A stretch of DNA of 64,000 nt from Kribbella flavida DSM 17836 (GCF_000024345.1 NC_013729.1:4464001-4528000), one strand, 5' to 3'; positions 52,401-60,710 are shown, numbered from the stretch's first letter. The notes: generated by a model not told the origin, from the sequence alone. Numbers and translations: made by a program.

Positions 52401-53748
52401 GGCCAGCAGCTCGAGTCAGCACAGCGCGGCGTACGCCGCGGACCGGGTACGCGACGACATCAGTCAGGAGCACGCGGCGGGTGAGTGGGCGTCTCTGGGC
52501 GAGCAGAACCCGTGGGTCGAGCTCCGCTGGAACGCGGCCAGGACCGTGAGCCAGGTCGTGTTGTTCGACCGGCCCAACATGACCGACGCCGCTGTCGGCG
52601 GAGTGTTGTCGTTCAGCAACGGCACCACTGTGCCGGTTAGCGAGATCCGCAACGACGGAAAAGCCAAGGTGGTGTCGTTCGCGGCCCGGTCGGTCACCTC
52701 GGTGCGGTTCCAGGTCGCCGGCGGCAGAGGCCTGAACGTCGGTCTCTCGGAGCTGCAGGTATTCGGCCCCGAAGCCGTCGGACCATGGTCGGCACCGGAG
52801 AACCTGTATGCCGGATCGGACAGCCAGACCACTGGGTACGCCTACGCGCCCAGCATGATCGCCGGATCCACCGAGTACATCTACAGCTGCCACAGCCGCT
52901 CGACCGGAACCGTGCGGGACGACATCTTCCTCACCAAGCGCTCGGGCGGCGTCGTCCAATCGAGTGCTTCGGTACTGCAGGGCACGAGCGGGTGGGATTC
53001 GTTCCACAACTGTGATCCCAGCGTGGTTCGAGTCAGCGTCCCCTTCGCCGGGCATACCTACTCGTACGCGATGTTCTATCTCGGCAACGACGTCGACGCC
53101 TCCAGGCACAACCAAATCGGGGTGGCAGTCGCCGACACGCTCGACGGCCCGTGGCGGAAGCTGCCCGATCCGGTGGTCAGCTACCCGTGGCCGGACCAGA
53201 GTGAGTGGGGCGTCGGGCAGCCGGCCGCCACCGCGATCGACCCGGCCGGGGGCTCGGTCGTACTGACCTGGACAGAGGGCAGTACCGCAGGAAACGTCGG
53301 CCGGTTCGCCCGGCTCGACTTCGCCTCCGGCAAGCCGGTGCTGAGCCAGCAACACGCGATCCCGACGGCGGGACTGGCCGATCGGGCTGGAAGGCCGGAC
53401 ACGCTGAACAACTTCGACCTCGTTTATTCCCCGGCGCGGGACCGGTTCTTCGTGGTCCGGGAAGGACACCCCTACCCCAGTACCGATCCGAACTACATCT
53501 CCGATCACGTTCAGGTGCTGAGCATCGCGGGAGACGATCTGTGGAAGGGCACAGGCAGCTGGCGCCGGGAGGGCGTCATCGACGGCTCGGTGTCGGGGCG
53601 GGCGCGCACGCACAACCCCGGGTTCGAGCGGACGATCTACGGCACGCTTCCGAACGAGTCCCGGATCAGTGTCGTCTACACGACGTCTGACCTCGGGGCG
53701 AACTCGCTGTGGAGTTACCGGCTCTGGCGAACCAGCGCGACGGTCTGA
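49435..53748 (+). CDS. Secreted multi-domain GH123-like glycoside hydrolase, 1437 residues
   Basis: Start GTG 49435 lies 7 bases after AAGGGAG. The upstream ATG at 49342 would put 31 residues before the signal peptide. Order: signal peptide (1-28), two CBM4/9-like jelly rolls (about 29-163 and 168-297), a DUF4091/GH123-type catalytic region (about 299-812) with the adjacent acidic pair Asp632-Glu633 in VGDEPG and the DGIEEYELLKIL element, a CBM6-like domain (854-979), an F5/8 discoidin-like domain (983-1115), and a C-terminal five-bladed-propeller-like region (1117-1437) with its own WSAPENLY start. GH123 enzymes are exo-beta-N-acetylgalactosaminidases using substrate-assisted catalysis. The real substrate here is unknown. 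No transporter genes accompany it. Confidence 0.85.
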   Translation: MKRAVRVLLALVLLVTGVGLCAVQAQAATNLVRNAGFELDTQFWAARNAAVVSDDVYSGTKTGKLLPGAEGAFEQRIDGLSPNTRYTVSGVAKTDTHEWYLGVKHHGAAEANKKVTATRYTRETLAFTTGPDSRSATIYIWKPATANTVHADDVQVFPTAALPGDVLINGGFEWGAQQWAVVNGSVVADNVRTGVGAAKLTGSAGGFEQTVPVSANTSYTFSGFAKVDGQEVRIGVKGYGGAETNVPVRTTTYSQGTVTFTTGPTATSAVVYLFKPTSGNTAYGDDFSLVPTPAGTPQLWTENSLTSVFKDSQRTDTSGTEVRLVAARNEYEFGQVVLRSTGAFDITGVSLPELTSGVNKIGPENLRYKFVDYIHLKKNSALSPEEFNEIPVRAAPADFPEYLRNDKTRSVPGNTSQSIAVTAYIPKETVAGVYSATITVTTTAGVRTVPLRVEVANVTIPDSAQGALSYANYTTLFGFEGTVDQTPMFYPGVQTKYSAEWWALMRKFAADMREHRMNTHYIPTVDLLTDGGTTVNADGTINFNWSKFDAVIQMLIDERAVKRLLGDNFLLKPTYDTFGIWGLRRVNGATVEQILPYDSAEAQNFARQYLSALKTHLVAKGWFTQWYQSVGDEPGSPAHAETWRRAVDELIKVHAPGMKTSTPYIGPPSTWGATFEGRLNVHVPLLSTHESAKDYFRGRQALGDEVWTYVCNRPLGAFYNRLIDQPLSAPRFMNWSNFANGVTGTLHWAYSNWKEDPTINATPGDTAIVYPDPVNNDVTSTLRHDAMRDGIEEYELLKILSTRDAAAAKRLATATAPTATYPALDRDYLQGKHNQLVRLAAGSSATDPVVAEGDLIQAENFSEHTGVCRHTTADIDGGMNVCGTHNGKHLSYDQVDFGAGGTARFDVRMASGVSGAVVTVRAGSRILTQVTVPNTGSWQTYQTVRVPVVLPAGIHKVQLDFTGSSTLSLVHLNWLKFTPLAGNLARDAAASSSSQHSAAYAADRVRDDISQEHAAGEWASLGEQNPWVELRWNAARTVSQVVLFDRPNMTDAAVGGVLSFSNGTTVPVSEIRNDGKAKVVSFAARSVTSVRFQVAGGRGLNVGLSELQVFGPEAVGPWSAPENLYAGSDSQTTGYAYAPSMIAGSTEYIYSCHSRSTGTVRDDIFLTKRSGGVVQSSASVLQGTSGWDSFHNCDPSVVRVSVPFAGHTYSYAMFYLGNDVDASRHNQIGVAVADTLDGPWRKLPDPVVSYPWPDQSEWGVGQPAATAIDPAGGSVVLTWTEGSTAGNVGRFARLDFASGKPVLSQQHAIPTAGLADRAGRPDTLNNFDLVYSPARDRFFVVREGHPYPSTDPNYISDHVQVLSIAGDDLWKGTGSWRREGVIDGSVSGRARTHNPGFERTIYGTLPNESRISVVYTTSDLGANSLWSYRLWRTSATV

Positions 53749-53769
53749 CCTGGTGGCGAGTCGCGGCTC

Positions 53770-54030
53770 TCACGCACGGGATTGGCTGTCCGGCAGGCGG
53801 AGGACGAGGATCAGGGCGCGAAGTGCGAGAACGGCGCAGATCACCAGCAAGTTGTAGGCGAACAGTTGGTAGAGGCGATTGGAGTCGCTCACCTTCGGGC
53901 CACCTGGCGTACCGAGCAGCAGGACCGCCAGGAGACCCGCGGTGGCGTCGAGGATCGCGAGGAGTGTCTGGTGCAGCAGTCCGGTGGTGTGCCGGCAAAC
54001 GCAGTTTGGCGCCCAGCACAGGCATGTTGC
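53770..54030 (-). other. Two-helix membrane protein fragment without a start codon
   Basis: The minus strand has an open frame with two good hydrophobic helices (LLAILDATAGLLAVLLLG and AYNLLVICAVLALRALILVL) ending LPDSQSRA and a stop at 53770. The frame is closed upstream near 54031 with no ATG, GTG or TTG before the first helix, so it is probably a truncated gene. The plus strand near 54150-54275 likewise holds a lone hydrophobic fragment (GAGVAAVVFALLGYRTLT). Confidence 0.4.
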
Positions 54031-54284
54031 TCAGACTATGGCTGAGCGGCAGGCCGTCCGGCCTCGCGATCCGGGACGTCGGACTCTGGGGGGCGCGGAT
54101 CGCCGACTGGTCCGCTGAGACCACAGACCAATCGGAGGCATGTGAGGTCGCGATCGGCGCGGGTGTCGCGGCGGTCGTGTTCGCTCTGCTCGGCTACCGC
54201 ACCCTGACCAGGGCGACCAGGCCCGGCCGCGGCGTATCCTCGACCGCGGGAACCGGACCTGGAGTGGTGAGCTAAACGAGCCCG

Positions 54285-54536
54285 TTGACCGACGGGCGCA
54301 AGCTGAAGGGCGAACGCCGCAGGCAGGAACTGATCGAGGCGACGTTGCGGGTGGTCGCCCGGGACGGCGTGTCCGGGGTCAGCCACCGCACCGTCGCCCG
54401 CGAGGCCGGCCGGCCCGCGACCGCGGCTGCGTACTACTTCAGCGGAATCGACGGCCTGCTGCTCCAGGCGCTGTTGACCAACCGCCCCCCGAGCGCGGCG
54501 AGATTCGAGGCCATTCTGCGCCTGCTGTTGCCATAG
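54285..54536 (+). pseudogene. Truncated TetR-family regulator (DNA-binding domain only)
   Basis: The frame gives a complete TetR helix-turn-helix (LIEATLRVVARDGVSGVSHR, then TVAREAGRPATAAAYYF) and then stops after 83 residues, where the ligand-binding domain should continue (LLLQALLTNRPPSAARF). The last 20 residues no longer look like TetR. The TTG start at 54285 is acceptable. It is most likely a gene cut by a rearrangement. A free DNA-binding domain could still interfere with operators, but TetR domains need dimerisation. Confidence 0.7.
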
Positions 54537-55246
54537 GCCCGGACTTTCGGGCAGATGGTGATATCCGGGAGGTCGTCCAGCCGGCCCGCACGAACGATGT
54601 CGGGAGCACCGTCCGCGCCGGCGAGAAGTGCATTCAAGCCGACTAGCCTTCGCTGAGCTGGCCGTGACCGAATGTCGGTGCCGACATTGTGCTGGTAGAA
54701 GTGCGTCGGGGAATCTGACGCTAGGCAACAGTTTGGGGGCTTGCGGAGACCGGCGTGTGCCATCCGCCTGTTCTTGTCTTCGCGTTGGGGACCGCTTGTC
54801 TGATGGTCACTGCCCTCGAAGCGGCCAGCTTCCGGATCAGATTCTCCGGGCCAGCGAGCTCTCGCAACCTCTGTGTCCTGTCCAACCAGCGAGGATCACG
54901 TCGTTGCGGTGCCACCAGCCAACTCGGCGAACGCACTCAACCTTGTTCGGCGGTCCAGGGTAGCTGTGGGCCACCCGGCCAGCAATGCTGTGACAGTGGC
55001 CGACCAGCGCCACCCCACCTGGCGACGGCAGAGTCTTCGCCGCGACTTCCAGGTCTCGGTGTCACCAATCCACGGTTGCTTCGGCCGGTAGCGGACGGGA
55101 TGACTTCGGTCTCGGTCGAAGTGTGTGCGCCGGGTCGGCCTTCCCGGCTTGGATGGCTTCACAGGTTCCGGACCCACGGCTCGGATCGACCCTGGGTGTG
55201 AGCCGTGGGGATCAAAGTTCGGTTGGCCAGAAGGAGATCTGCACGG
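54537..55246. other. Gene-poor stretch with remnants
   Basis: A minus-strand segment near 54470-54640 (GLNALLAGADGAPDIVRAGR and TICPKVRAYGNSRRRM) looks protein-like but has no recognisable family, start or downstream part. The rest shows lower coding character than the neighbouring genes. I see no RNA gene. Confidence 0.45.
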
Positions 55247-55759
55247 ATGAGGCGTAACGCAGTACTTGCCCTGGGTGTGGTTGCTTTCGCAAGTTCGTTG
55301 CTGGGTGTCCCCTTGGGCGCCGGTGCGGTCGGTGTTCAAGGCAGCCCCTGCCCCGACGGCGCCCGGATCGACAGCGGTAGCTCCGGTGAGCGCAGCTACC
55401 TGCTCTGCAGCACCAACCCCGACCGAGGCAGGATGGACAAGGAACTCTGGATGTCCACCGACCAGGGAGCGAACTACGAGCTACAGGGTCCGGCGCCGCA
55501 GAAGGGAATCACCAGCGGCTTCGCAGTGCCTTCGGAACAGACCGTCGCGGTCTCCGCTTCGGCGGCCGACCAGTGCGTCGTCTACCTGACCTTCGACGGC
55601 GGGGCCAACTGGGAGGAGACCCTCACGGTCACGGACGGCGCTCCCGCCAGCAACCTCACCTTCACCGACGCGAACCACGGCTCCGTGACGTGCGGGTGGG
55701 ACGAGAACGCGATGACCTACTACACCGAGGACGCGGGGCGTACCTGGATGAAGATGTAG
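55247..55759 (+). CDS. Secreted protein with three Asp-box (BNR) motifs
   Basis: The 170-residue precursor starts at ATG 55247 (AAGGAG, 11 bases away) and has a Sec signal peptide ending near AGAVGV. The mature part repeats the Asp-box pattern S/T-x-D-x-G-x-x-W/Y: STDQGANYE, TFDGGANWEE and TEDAGRTWM at roughly 45-residue spacing. Such repeats build blades of beta-propellers in sialidases and photosystem-assembly-like proteins. Three blades are too few for a closed propeller, so the gene is either shortened (it ends right at the third box) or the protein oligomerises. DNA after it is a ParB remnant, which supports truncation. Confidence 0.7.
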   Translation: MRRNAVLALGVVAFASSLLGVPLGAGAVGVQGSPCPDGARIDSGSSGERSYLLCSTNPDRGRMDKELWMSTDQGANYELQGPAPQKGITSGFAVPSEQTVAVSASAADQCVVYLTFDGGANWEETLTVTDGAPASNLTFTDANHGSVTCGWDENAMTYYTEDAGRTWMKM

Positions 55760-55958
55760 CGACCGGCGCGGAAGCGCAGCAGCGCGAACCGCTTGGACAC
55801 GTGCGGCTGGAAGAACCCGCACTCGCGGGCGATCTCACGCTGGGAGAGGTCTTCGTCGACGAGCAGGGCGAACCCGGCCGCCTCCTCCAGCGGGTTCAGG
55901 CCGACCCGCTGCAGGTTCTCGGTGACGAACGTGACCGCTACATCGACGGTGAGCGCGG
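55760..55958 (-). pseudogene. ParB/Spo0J-family partition protein remnant
   Basis: The minus strand encodes TFVTENLQRVGLNPLEEAAG, then FALLVDEDLSQREIARECGF and FQPHVSKRFALLRF. This is the ENLQR box and helix-turn-helix of ParB-like proteins. No start, no N-terminal box and no C-terminal domain are present. Chromosomal ParB would not sit here, so this resembles the trace of a plasmid or integrative element. Confidence 0.75.
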
Positions 55959-56266
55959 GTGGCTGAAGGTGAATTCTCCAGGGGTGGGTAATGCACGGCC
56001 ACGTCGACGGCGGTGCCTTGTGCTGGTCGGGTGGCTGGTGTCGGCTGGATTGCTGTGCGCGACAGGCGGACGTGCGATGGTGGCGTGATGGTGGGGCTGG
56101 CCGGGCCGGTGGAGTTCGAGTTGGCTCAAGCGGTGGAGACGTTGCCTGGGGAGAAGGCGTTGCCCGGCGGGTCGAGGTATGAGCCGAACGAGGGACAGCT
56201 TCCTCACTGAACTTTGTCGAGGTTTACGGCCGATCGTTTGCAGGCAGTTTCGGCCTGTTCGGATAC

Positions 56267-56833
56267 TCAAGTTGCTGGGCCGTCATTGATCGGGAGATCC
56301 AGGGCACGGCCGGTCTCCAGGGCAGCAGCGACGCTCTTGGTCAGCTGTTGCTTCAGCTCGACAGCTTCTTCACTCAACCTCTCGACCAGCCTCGACTGAT
56401 CGATCGTCGCGGTGCAGGCCAGCACCGCGACGTAGCCGTCATCGCGCAACGCTTCCTGCAAGGCTGCCTCTGCTCGCACCACGTCGTTTCGGATGTCGTC
56501 CAGCAGTCCATCCTTGCTGACTTCGGCGTCCCTGACCGCACGAACGGCCGCCTGAGCGCGGAGCATCAGTCTCTGAGCGTCCGCGTCCCAGTCCTTCGCG
56601 TGCAAGTACTTGCCGTGGTACCCGTACGCGGCGGTGCTCTCCACGGAGCCTGTGCTCTCGACCATCATCACCAAGGCAAAGATCCACAGCCCGATCACGC
56701 CGAGGCCGCCCGACACCCAGCTGGCCGCTCCATCCGGCAAGAGACCGACGGCAAGCGCAGTCACCAGGCCCCAGGCGGCCACCTCAATGTGTCCACCCCA
56801 TTCCCGTCGCTCGGCAGCGCACCGGTAAGCCAC
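56267..56833 (-). CDS. Membrane protein with two helices and a coiled-coil domain, unknown
   Basis: The 188-residue protein has two hydrophobic segments near the N-terminus (about 17-33 and 40-60) followed by a long charged helical region (about 75-180, rich in Ala, Glu, Arg and Leu heptads such as ELKQQLTKSVAAALETGRAL). It was taken from the GTG at 56833. No good ribosome binding site is seen, so the start is uncertain. There is no recognisable family and no operon partner. Confidence 0.6.
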   Translation of the reverse strand: MAYRCAAERREWGGHIEVAAWGLVTALAVGLLPDGAASWVSGGLGVIGLWIFALVMMVESTGSVESTAAYGYHGKYLHAKDWDADAQRLMLRAQAAVRAVRDAEVSKDGLLDDIRNDVVRAEAALQEALRDDGYVAVLACTATIDQSRLVERLSEEAVELKQQLTKSVAAALETGRALDLPINDGPAT

Positions 56834-57439
56834 CCGGCGCCCAGGGCAACTGACGTTACCCGTACTTGTTCGGTTCCCGGGGCCAGGGCCGAAGTGGAGC
56901 CCTGGAAAGTTCAGTCAACTAGCCGCGCCGGCGCTGTTCGCCGCGACGCCGAGGTCGGTTGTGGCTCGACTTCGATGCTTGCAGGAACGGATGGTCCGGC
57001 GCCCGATCGGCTGATGTCGGTGTCCGAAGTCGTCTGCACAGATTCAGCGCTCCGGAGTGGCCGGTTTGCAGGCGAGTGCGAGTCATCGCGGTGTACCGAA
57101 GTCGTCTGTACCAGCGTCAGGAGCTCGGTGCTTTCTGCGAGCTTGGAGACGCGGCTGTGGGCCAGGACGAGGCTTCTGAACGTGGTTGTGCTGACGGCGT
57201 CGGATGAGCTGCGGAAGGCGGCTGTGCGGCAGTCCACGGTGGTCGGCCGCCTGGGGGCGCCGTCCGAGGCGAGCGTGACTTCGCCGTACTGGCGGATCGA
57301 AGTCCCGCGGCGAGCGCGGATAGTGCCGGCGTCCATGCGTGCTGTGGCTGCGCGCCGTACCCGAGTACCAGTGCGGGTGGCAGGTCGATACCGAAGCGGG
57401 CAGCCCGCGGGCAGGTTGACGACCGTTTGCGGACCGGCC
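56834..57439. other. No gene recognised
   Basis: It lies between the coiled-coil membrane gene and the MocR remnant. Frames on both strands are Ser/Thr/Arg-rich without motifs. The 3' end of the MocR gene appears to have been replaced by this sequence. Confidence 0.45.
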
Positions 57440-58450
57440 GCGGTCCCGTTGGCCCGGTAGTTGCCCAGTGCCCGGATCAGGTCGTAGGCCCCCGATGCGA
57501 TCAGCGTGGCTAGAGTCATCTGGCTGAGCGAGTCGCTGTGCCGGTCGCTCAGGGCCTCTTCGTCGACGGCGTCGATCAGCGGCAGCGGTACGACGAGCCA
57601 GCCGAGGCGCAGGCCCGGTGCGAGCGTCTTGCTCGCCGAGCCGGCGTACGCGACCACGTCGGGCGCCAGCCCCCTGCAGCGCGCCGATCGGCCGCCGGTC
57701 GTACCGGAACTCACCGTAGTAGTCATCCTCGAGAATGAGTCCACCGGTCCTGCGCGCCCAAGCCAGCACTTCGGTACGGCGTTTCGGCGCGAGCGGGACG
57801 CCCATCGGAAACTGATTGGCCGGGTAGAGCAGCACTCCGCCGGCGTCACCGAGCGTCTCGACCACGGCGCCGTGCTGGTCCACCGCGATCGGCCGGGGCT
57901 CCGGACCGGCCCGCTTCACCTGCTCTGGAACCGTTTGCCTGACCAGGCCGTTCGTACGCGAACGACCGCACACCGAGGCGCGCGAGCGTCTGTGTGAACC
58001 AGCCGATGGCCTGCCGGATGCCGGTGCAGAGCACGATCTGGTCCGGTGCCGCCTGGACCCCGCGGACGCGTCGGAGGTAGCCGGCGATGATCTCCCGCGC
58101 GTACGCCGGGCCACGCGGGTCGTCGTACTGCAGGGCCTCGTGCGGCCGAGTGTTGAGGACGTGCCGGGCGGCCGCATGCCAGGCGGCGACCGGAAAGTGG
58201 AGATGTCCGGGTAACCGGTGCGGAAGTCGTAGCGGATCTGTGGTCTGCCGGCCCGGCTCGCAGGCAGCACCGGGAGGTGAGTGATCTGGGTGGTCCGGGT
58301 GCCGGCACCGCTGTTGCCGGTCAGGTAGCCCTCTTGTACGAGCTGGCTGTAGGCCTCGGCGACGGTGTTGCGGGCGACGCCGAGCTCGGCCGCCAGGGTG
58401 CCGTTGGACCGGCCGAGCCAGCTTCCGGGCCCTCACCACCGGACGAGAGG
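57440..58450 (-). pseudogene. MocR-type GntR/aminotransferase-fold regulator, several frameshifts
   Basis: Pieces of one MocR protein occur in order but in three frames. LGVARNTVAEAYSQLVQEGY is the GntR helix-turn-helix (near 58340). Next comes DPRGPAYAREIIAGYLRRVR with PDQIVLCTGIRQAIGWFTQT (58000-58120). GDAGGVLLYPANQFPMGVPL with LILEDDYYGEFRYDRRPIGA follows (57680-57860). Last is VVAYAGSASKTLAPGLRLGW, holding the PLP lysine (about 57600-57650). Similarity stops near LGNYRANG. MocR proteins bind pyridoxal phosphate and regulate vitamin B6 or amino-acid genes. At least two indels and a lost C-terminus make this copy inactive, unless the assembly is wrong. Confidence 0.8.
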
Positions 58451-58542
58451 ACGCGGCATGACCACTTCCGAACAAGAGGGCCGCGCGGCGGCATCTGAGG
58501 GGCCTGGCGGGGTCGCGGCGATCTGGTCGGCCGCTGCGGTAT

Positions 58543-59175
58543 TCAGCGCACGCGGACTCGCCCTCCGGAATAGAACGCGGCCATGGCGTCGAGTGACGGT
58601 AGGTCCACCGCAAGAGTCTCGAGCACGAATCGAGGACCGCGGATCCCCAGCAGGCGCCGGAGCTCGATGTTGTACTCGATCTCCTCGATCCCCAGATGGA
58701 CAGGCTCGTCCGGGCGCACGGTGTGATGGAGGTCCAGGATCAGTTCTCGTGGCGCCAGGAACGGCCGGCAGAGCCGAAACCCGACAACATCGGACCACGA
58801 GTAGAAAGCTGCCCGGGTGATCCCTGGCGCGCCCACGCCGATACCGTCGAAAGTCAACCACAGAGCTACAGCGGGAGGCTGCGTCCGCGACCAGCGCCGA
58901 GTTCGCCAGACAGCCGCCCACACCATCGCTGCGACAGCGACGAGAGGCATCGCCAGACCTGCGAATGCCACTACATAGGCCACCGTCTCCAGCGATCGGA
59001 AACCAGCGGCGACGGCCGCGATCGGCAAGATCAGGACGGGTGCGGTGACGATCACCGCACTGGTCCAGCCATACCTTCTGACCAGCCTCCGTCGCCGCTG
59101 CAGCCCTGCTGGGTCGAAGCACACAGCTTGTCCAACCACATTCGCTTCGCCGACGACTGCACGCATAGCAGCCAC
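58543..59175 (-). CDS. Membrane protein with two helices and a C-terminal soluble domain, unknown
   Basis: The 210-residue protein has an N-terminal cytosolic stretch, two hydrophobic helices (about 38-58 and 66-90) and a beta-rich domain (about 105-210) with SWSDVVGFRL, resembling PH-like or YcxB-type membrane-associated domains. No signal peptide is present. It stands alone. The function is unknown. Coding character is good along its full length, unlike the flanking remnants. Confidence 0.65.
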   Translation of the reverse strand: MAAMRAVVGEANVVGQAVCFDPAGLQRRRRLVRRYGWTSAVIVTAPVLILPIAAVAAGFRSLETVAYVVAFAGLAMPLVAVAAMVWAAVWRTRRWSRTQPPAVALWLTFDGIGVGAPGITRAAFYSWSDVVGFRLCRPFLAPRELILDLHHTVRPDEPVHLGIEEIEYNIELRRLLGIRGPRFVLETLAVDLPSLDAMAAFYSGGRVRVR

Positions 59176-59181
59176 AATGCC

Positions 59182-59289
59182 TCACGTAGGGGGCAAACCG
59201 TAGGCGGCGCCGCTGACTTCGCTTATCGCCGCGTAATCACCGGCGGCGACGCCGTGGACCAGGCGGAGAAAGACGTCGGCAGGGGTCAT
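59182..59289 (-). pseudogene. N-terminal scrap of an NTF2/SnoaL-like gene
   Basis: MTPADVFLRLVHGVAAGDYA at the start is typical of the first helix of NTF2-fold proteins, but the frame stops after 35 residues, and no continuation is found in the other frames. It is a short remnant. Confidence 0.4.
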
Positions 59290-59449
59290 GAAATCTCTCT
59301 GAGTGAAGTGCTGACTCCGAACATGAGGAGTGGGGCTTCGGTTACAACCGAAGTGGTCGGGCGAGCGTCTCCTACGCTGTGCGGACGAGGGAGGGTGGCG
59401 CCGCGTAGCTGGTGGGTGCTGGAGCGGTGGACGGGCGCAGATACAGGGC

Positions 59450-59830
59450 TCGATGCGACCTCTATCTGTCCGACCGCGACTAGACACCCTGCGGCGAGAC
59501 GGGCTGACCCTGCGTCGGCCTGACGGCGACCAGCAAGTTGCACTCCGGGTGGCCGCGGCCTCGATGTGGTCGACCTTCTGGACTGCGACGTGATCGTCAT
59601 CGCGGTTAAGAGCCAGGACACCAGCAGCGTTCTGCGGCAGCTGGCGCGCGCCGCCCCGCCCAACGTCCACGTTGTCTGCGCGCAGAACGGCGTTGGGAAC
59701 GAGCCGGAGGCATTGCGGTGGTTCGCGAACGTCTACGGGGCATTGGTGCAGTGCCCGACACTTCACCTGGACCGGGCGTGGTGGGCCGTTCCTGCTGATC
59801 CCTTTTGGATCGAAGAGCGTATTCCTTGAC
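59450..59830 (+). pseudogene. Ketopantoate reductase-family (PanE/ApbA) remnant with frameshift
   Basis: RLDTLRRDGLTLRRPDGDQQ (about 59490-59550) and, in a different frame, DVIVIAVKSQDTSSVLRQLA with VVCAQNGVGNEPEALRWFAN (59587-59745) are consecutive parts of a PanE-like protein. The Rossmann start and the C-terminal catalytic domain are missing. An indel lies near 59560. After HLDRAW (about 59780) the match ends. Confidence 0.75.
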
Positions 59831-59855
59831 AGGTATATACCGCTGCAGGAATACT
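59819..59855 (+). promoter_or_regulatory. Promoter and probable operator of the arsR operon
   Basis: TTGACA (59826-59831) and AATACT (59850-59855) are 18 bases apart, and the GTG start lies only 7 bases after the -10 box, so the transcript should be leaderless or nearly so. The spacer contains the palindrome GGTATATACC (59832-59841). An outer inverted repeat GTATTCC/GGAATAC (59819-59825, 59848-59854) brackets the promoter. A repressor bound here would block polymerase directly. Confidence 0.7.
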
Positions 59856-59862
59856 GCCTTGC

Positions 59863-60180
59863 GTGGATCTCTTCGCTGTTCTCGCGGACCGCACGCGTCG
59901 TCATCTGCTGCAGTGCCTCTCGTCGGGCGGATTGACCGTCGGCGAGTTGCAGGAGGCCCTCGGTGCTTCTCAGCCGACGGTGTCGAAGCATTTGCGGGTG
60001 CTCCGGGACCACCATCTGGTTCGCGTGAAGGCGCAGGGGCCACTTCGGCATGACCAACTCGATCCGCGGCCGCTGCAGGAACTCGACGGCTGGCTCGCAT
60101 CGTTCCGCGGGTTCTGGGCAGGTCGGTTGGATGCGTTGGGGGCCCATCTCGATGACACCGACACCAAGGAGCATTCATGA
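59863..60180 (+). CDS. ArsR-family transcriptional repressor
   Basis: The 105-residue winged-helix protein reads FAVLADRTRRHLLQCLSSGG and then LTVGELQEALGASQPTVSKH LRVL as its recognition region. The metal-binding CxC of true ArsR/SmtB sensors is absent, which is usual for members paired with SRPBCC proteins. The start is GTG 59863 directly after the -10 box, without a Shine-Dalgarno sequence, so initiation should be leaderless. The stop overlaps the next gene by ATGA. It probably represses its own operon through the palindromes in the promoter. Confidence 0.9.
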   Translation: MDLFAVLADRTRRHLLQCLSSGGLTVGELQEALGASQPTVSKHLRVLRDHHLVRVKAQGPLRHDQLDPRPLQELDGWLASFRGFWAGRLDALGAHLDDTDTKEHS

Positions 60181-60668
60181 CGGACGGCACACTGATCGAC
60201 GACGAGAACGGCAAGCGTCTCGTCTTCGAGCGTCACCTGCCGCATTCGCGAACACGTGTGTGGCAGGCGCTCGTGAATCCCGAGCAGCGCGCCAAGTGGT
60301 TCTTCGCTGGCACGCTGGATCCAGTGGCCGATGGCCGAGTTGACCTCAAGGACCACGGTCAAGGCATCACGGGCCGCGTTACGGCCGTCGAAAACGAGAC
60401 TTTGTTGTCGTTCACCTGGAACAGCGTCGACGGGCCCAACAGCACTGTGAGTTTCCAGTTGAGCGACGCAGGCAACGGCAGCACGCACCTGGTATTCACC
60501 CACTGCGTGAATGATGATTGTCGGCCGATGAACCTCCTGCCGGGATGGCACGCGATCTTCGATGACCTTGGGCTGTACCTGGAGGCGGATACCGTGGCGG
60601 AGCAAACGGGACGTCACGCCCGACTGCGCGAGCACTACCTGACGACCCTTGGCCAGGCTTCATCGTGA
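60177..60668 (+). CDS. SRPBCC / AHSA1-like domain protein
   Basis: The 163-residue START-like fold protein reads RLVFERHLPHSRTRVWQALV and then PEQRAKWFFAG, with a late W-x-x-I-FDDLGLYLE element, as in the activator-of-Hsp90-like family commonly coded next to ArsR genes. AAGGAG lies 7 bases before the ATG, which also overlaps the arsR stop. These small proteins bind hydrophobic ligands. The ligand, probably the inducer handled by the operon, is unknown. Confidence 0.9.
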   Translation: MTDGTLIDDENGKRLVFERHLPHSRTRVWQALVNPEQRAKWFFAGTLDPVADGRVDLKDHGQGITGRVTAVENETLLSFTWNSVDGPNSTVSFQLSDAGNGSTHLVFTHCVNDDCRPMNLLPGWHAIFDDLGLYLEADTVAEQTGRHARLREHYLTTLGQASS

Positions 60669-60710
60669 CCGCGCCAACACCGAGGCCGCTCATGCTCAGG
60701 AAGGAGTGAG

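Noticed and set aside
50680-53613. 977-codon minus-strand frame opposite the GH123-like gene
   Set aside because: Antisense shadow. The plus strand shows a signal peptide and several carbohydrate-binding domains.
59863-60180. Arsenic-resistance operon
   Set aside because: The ArsR protein lacks a metal-binding CxC motif, and the partners are SRPBCC and VOC proteins, not arsenite pumps or reductases.
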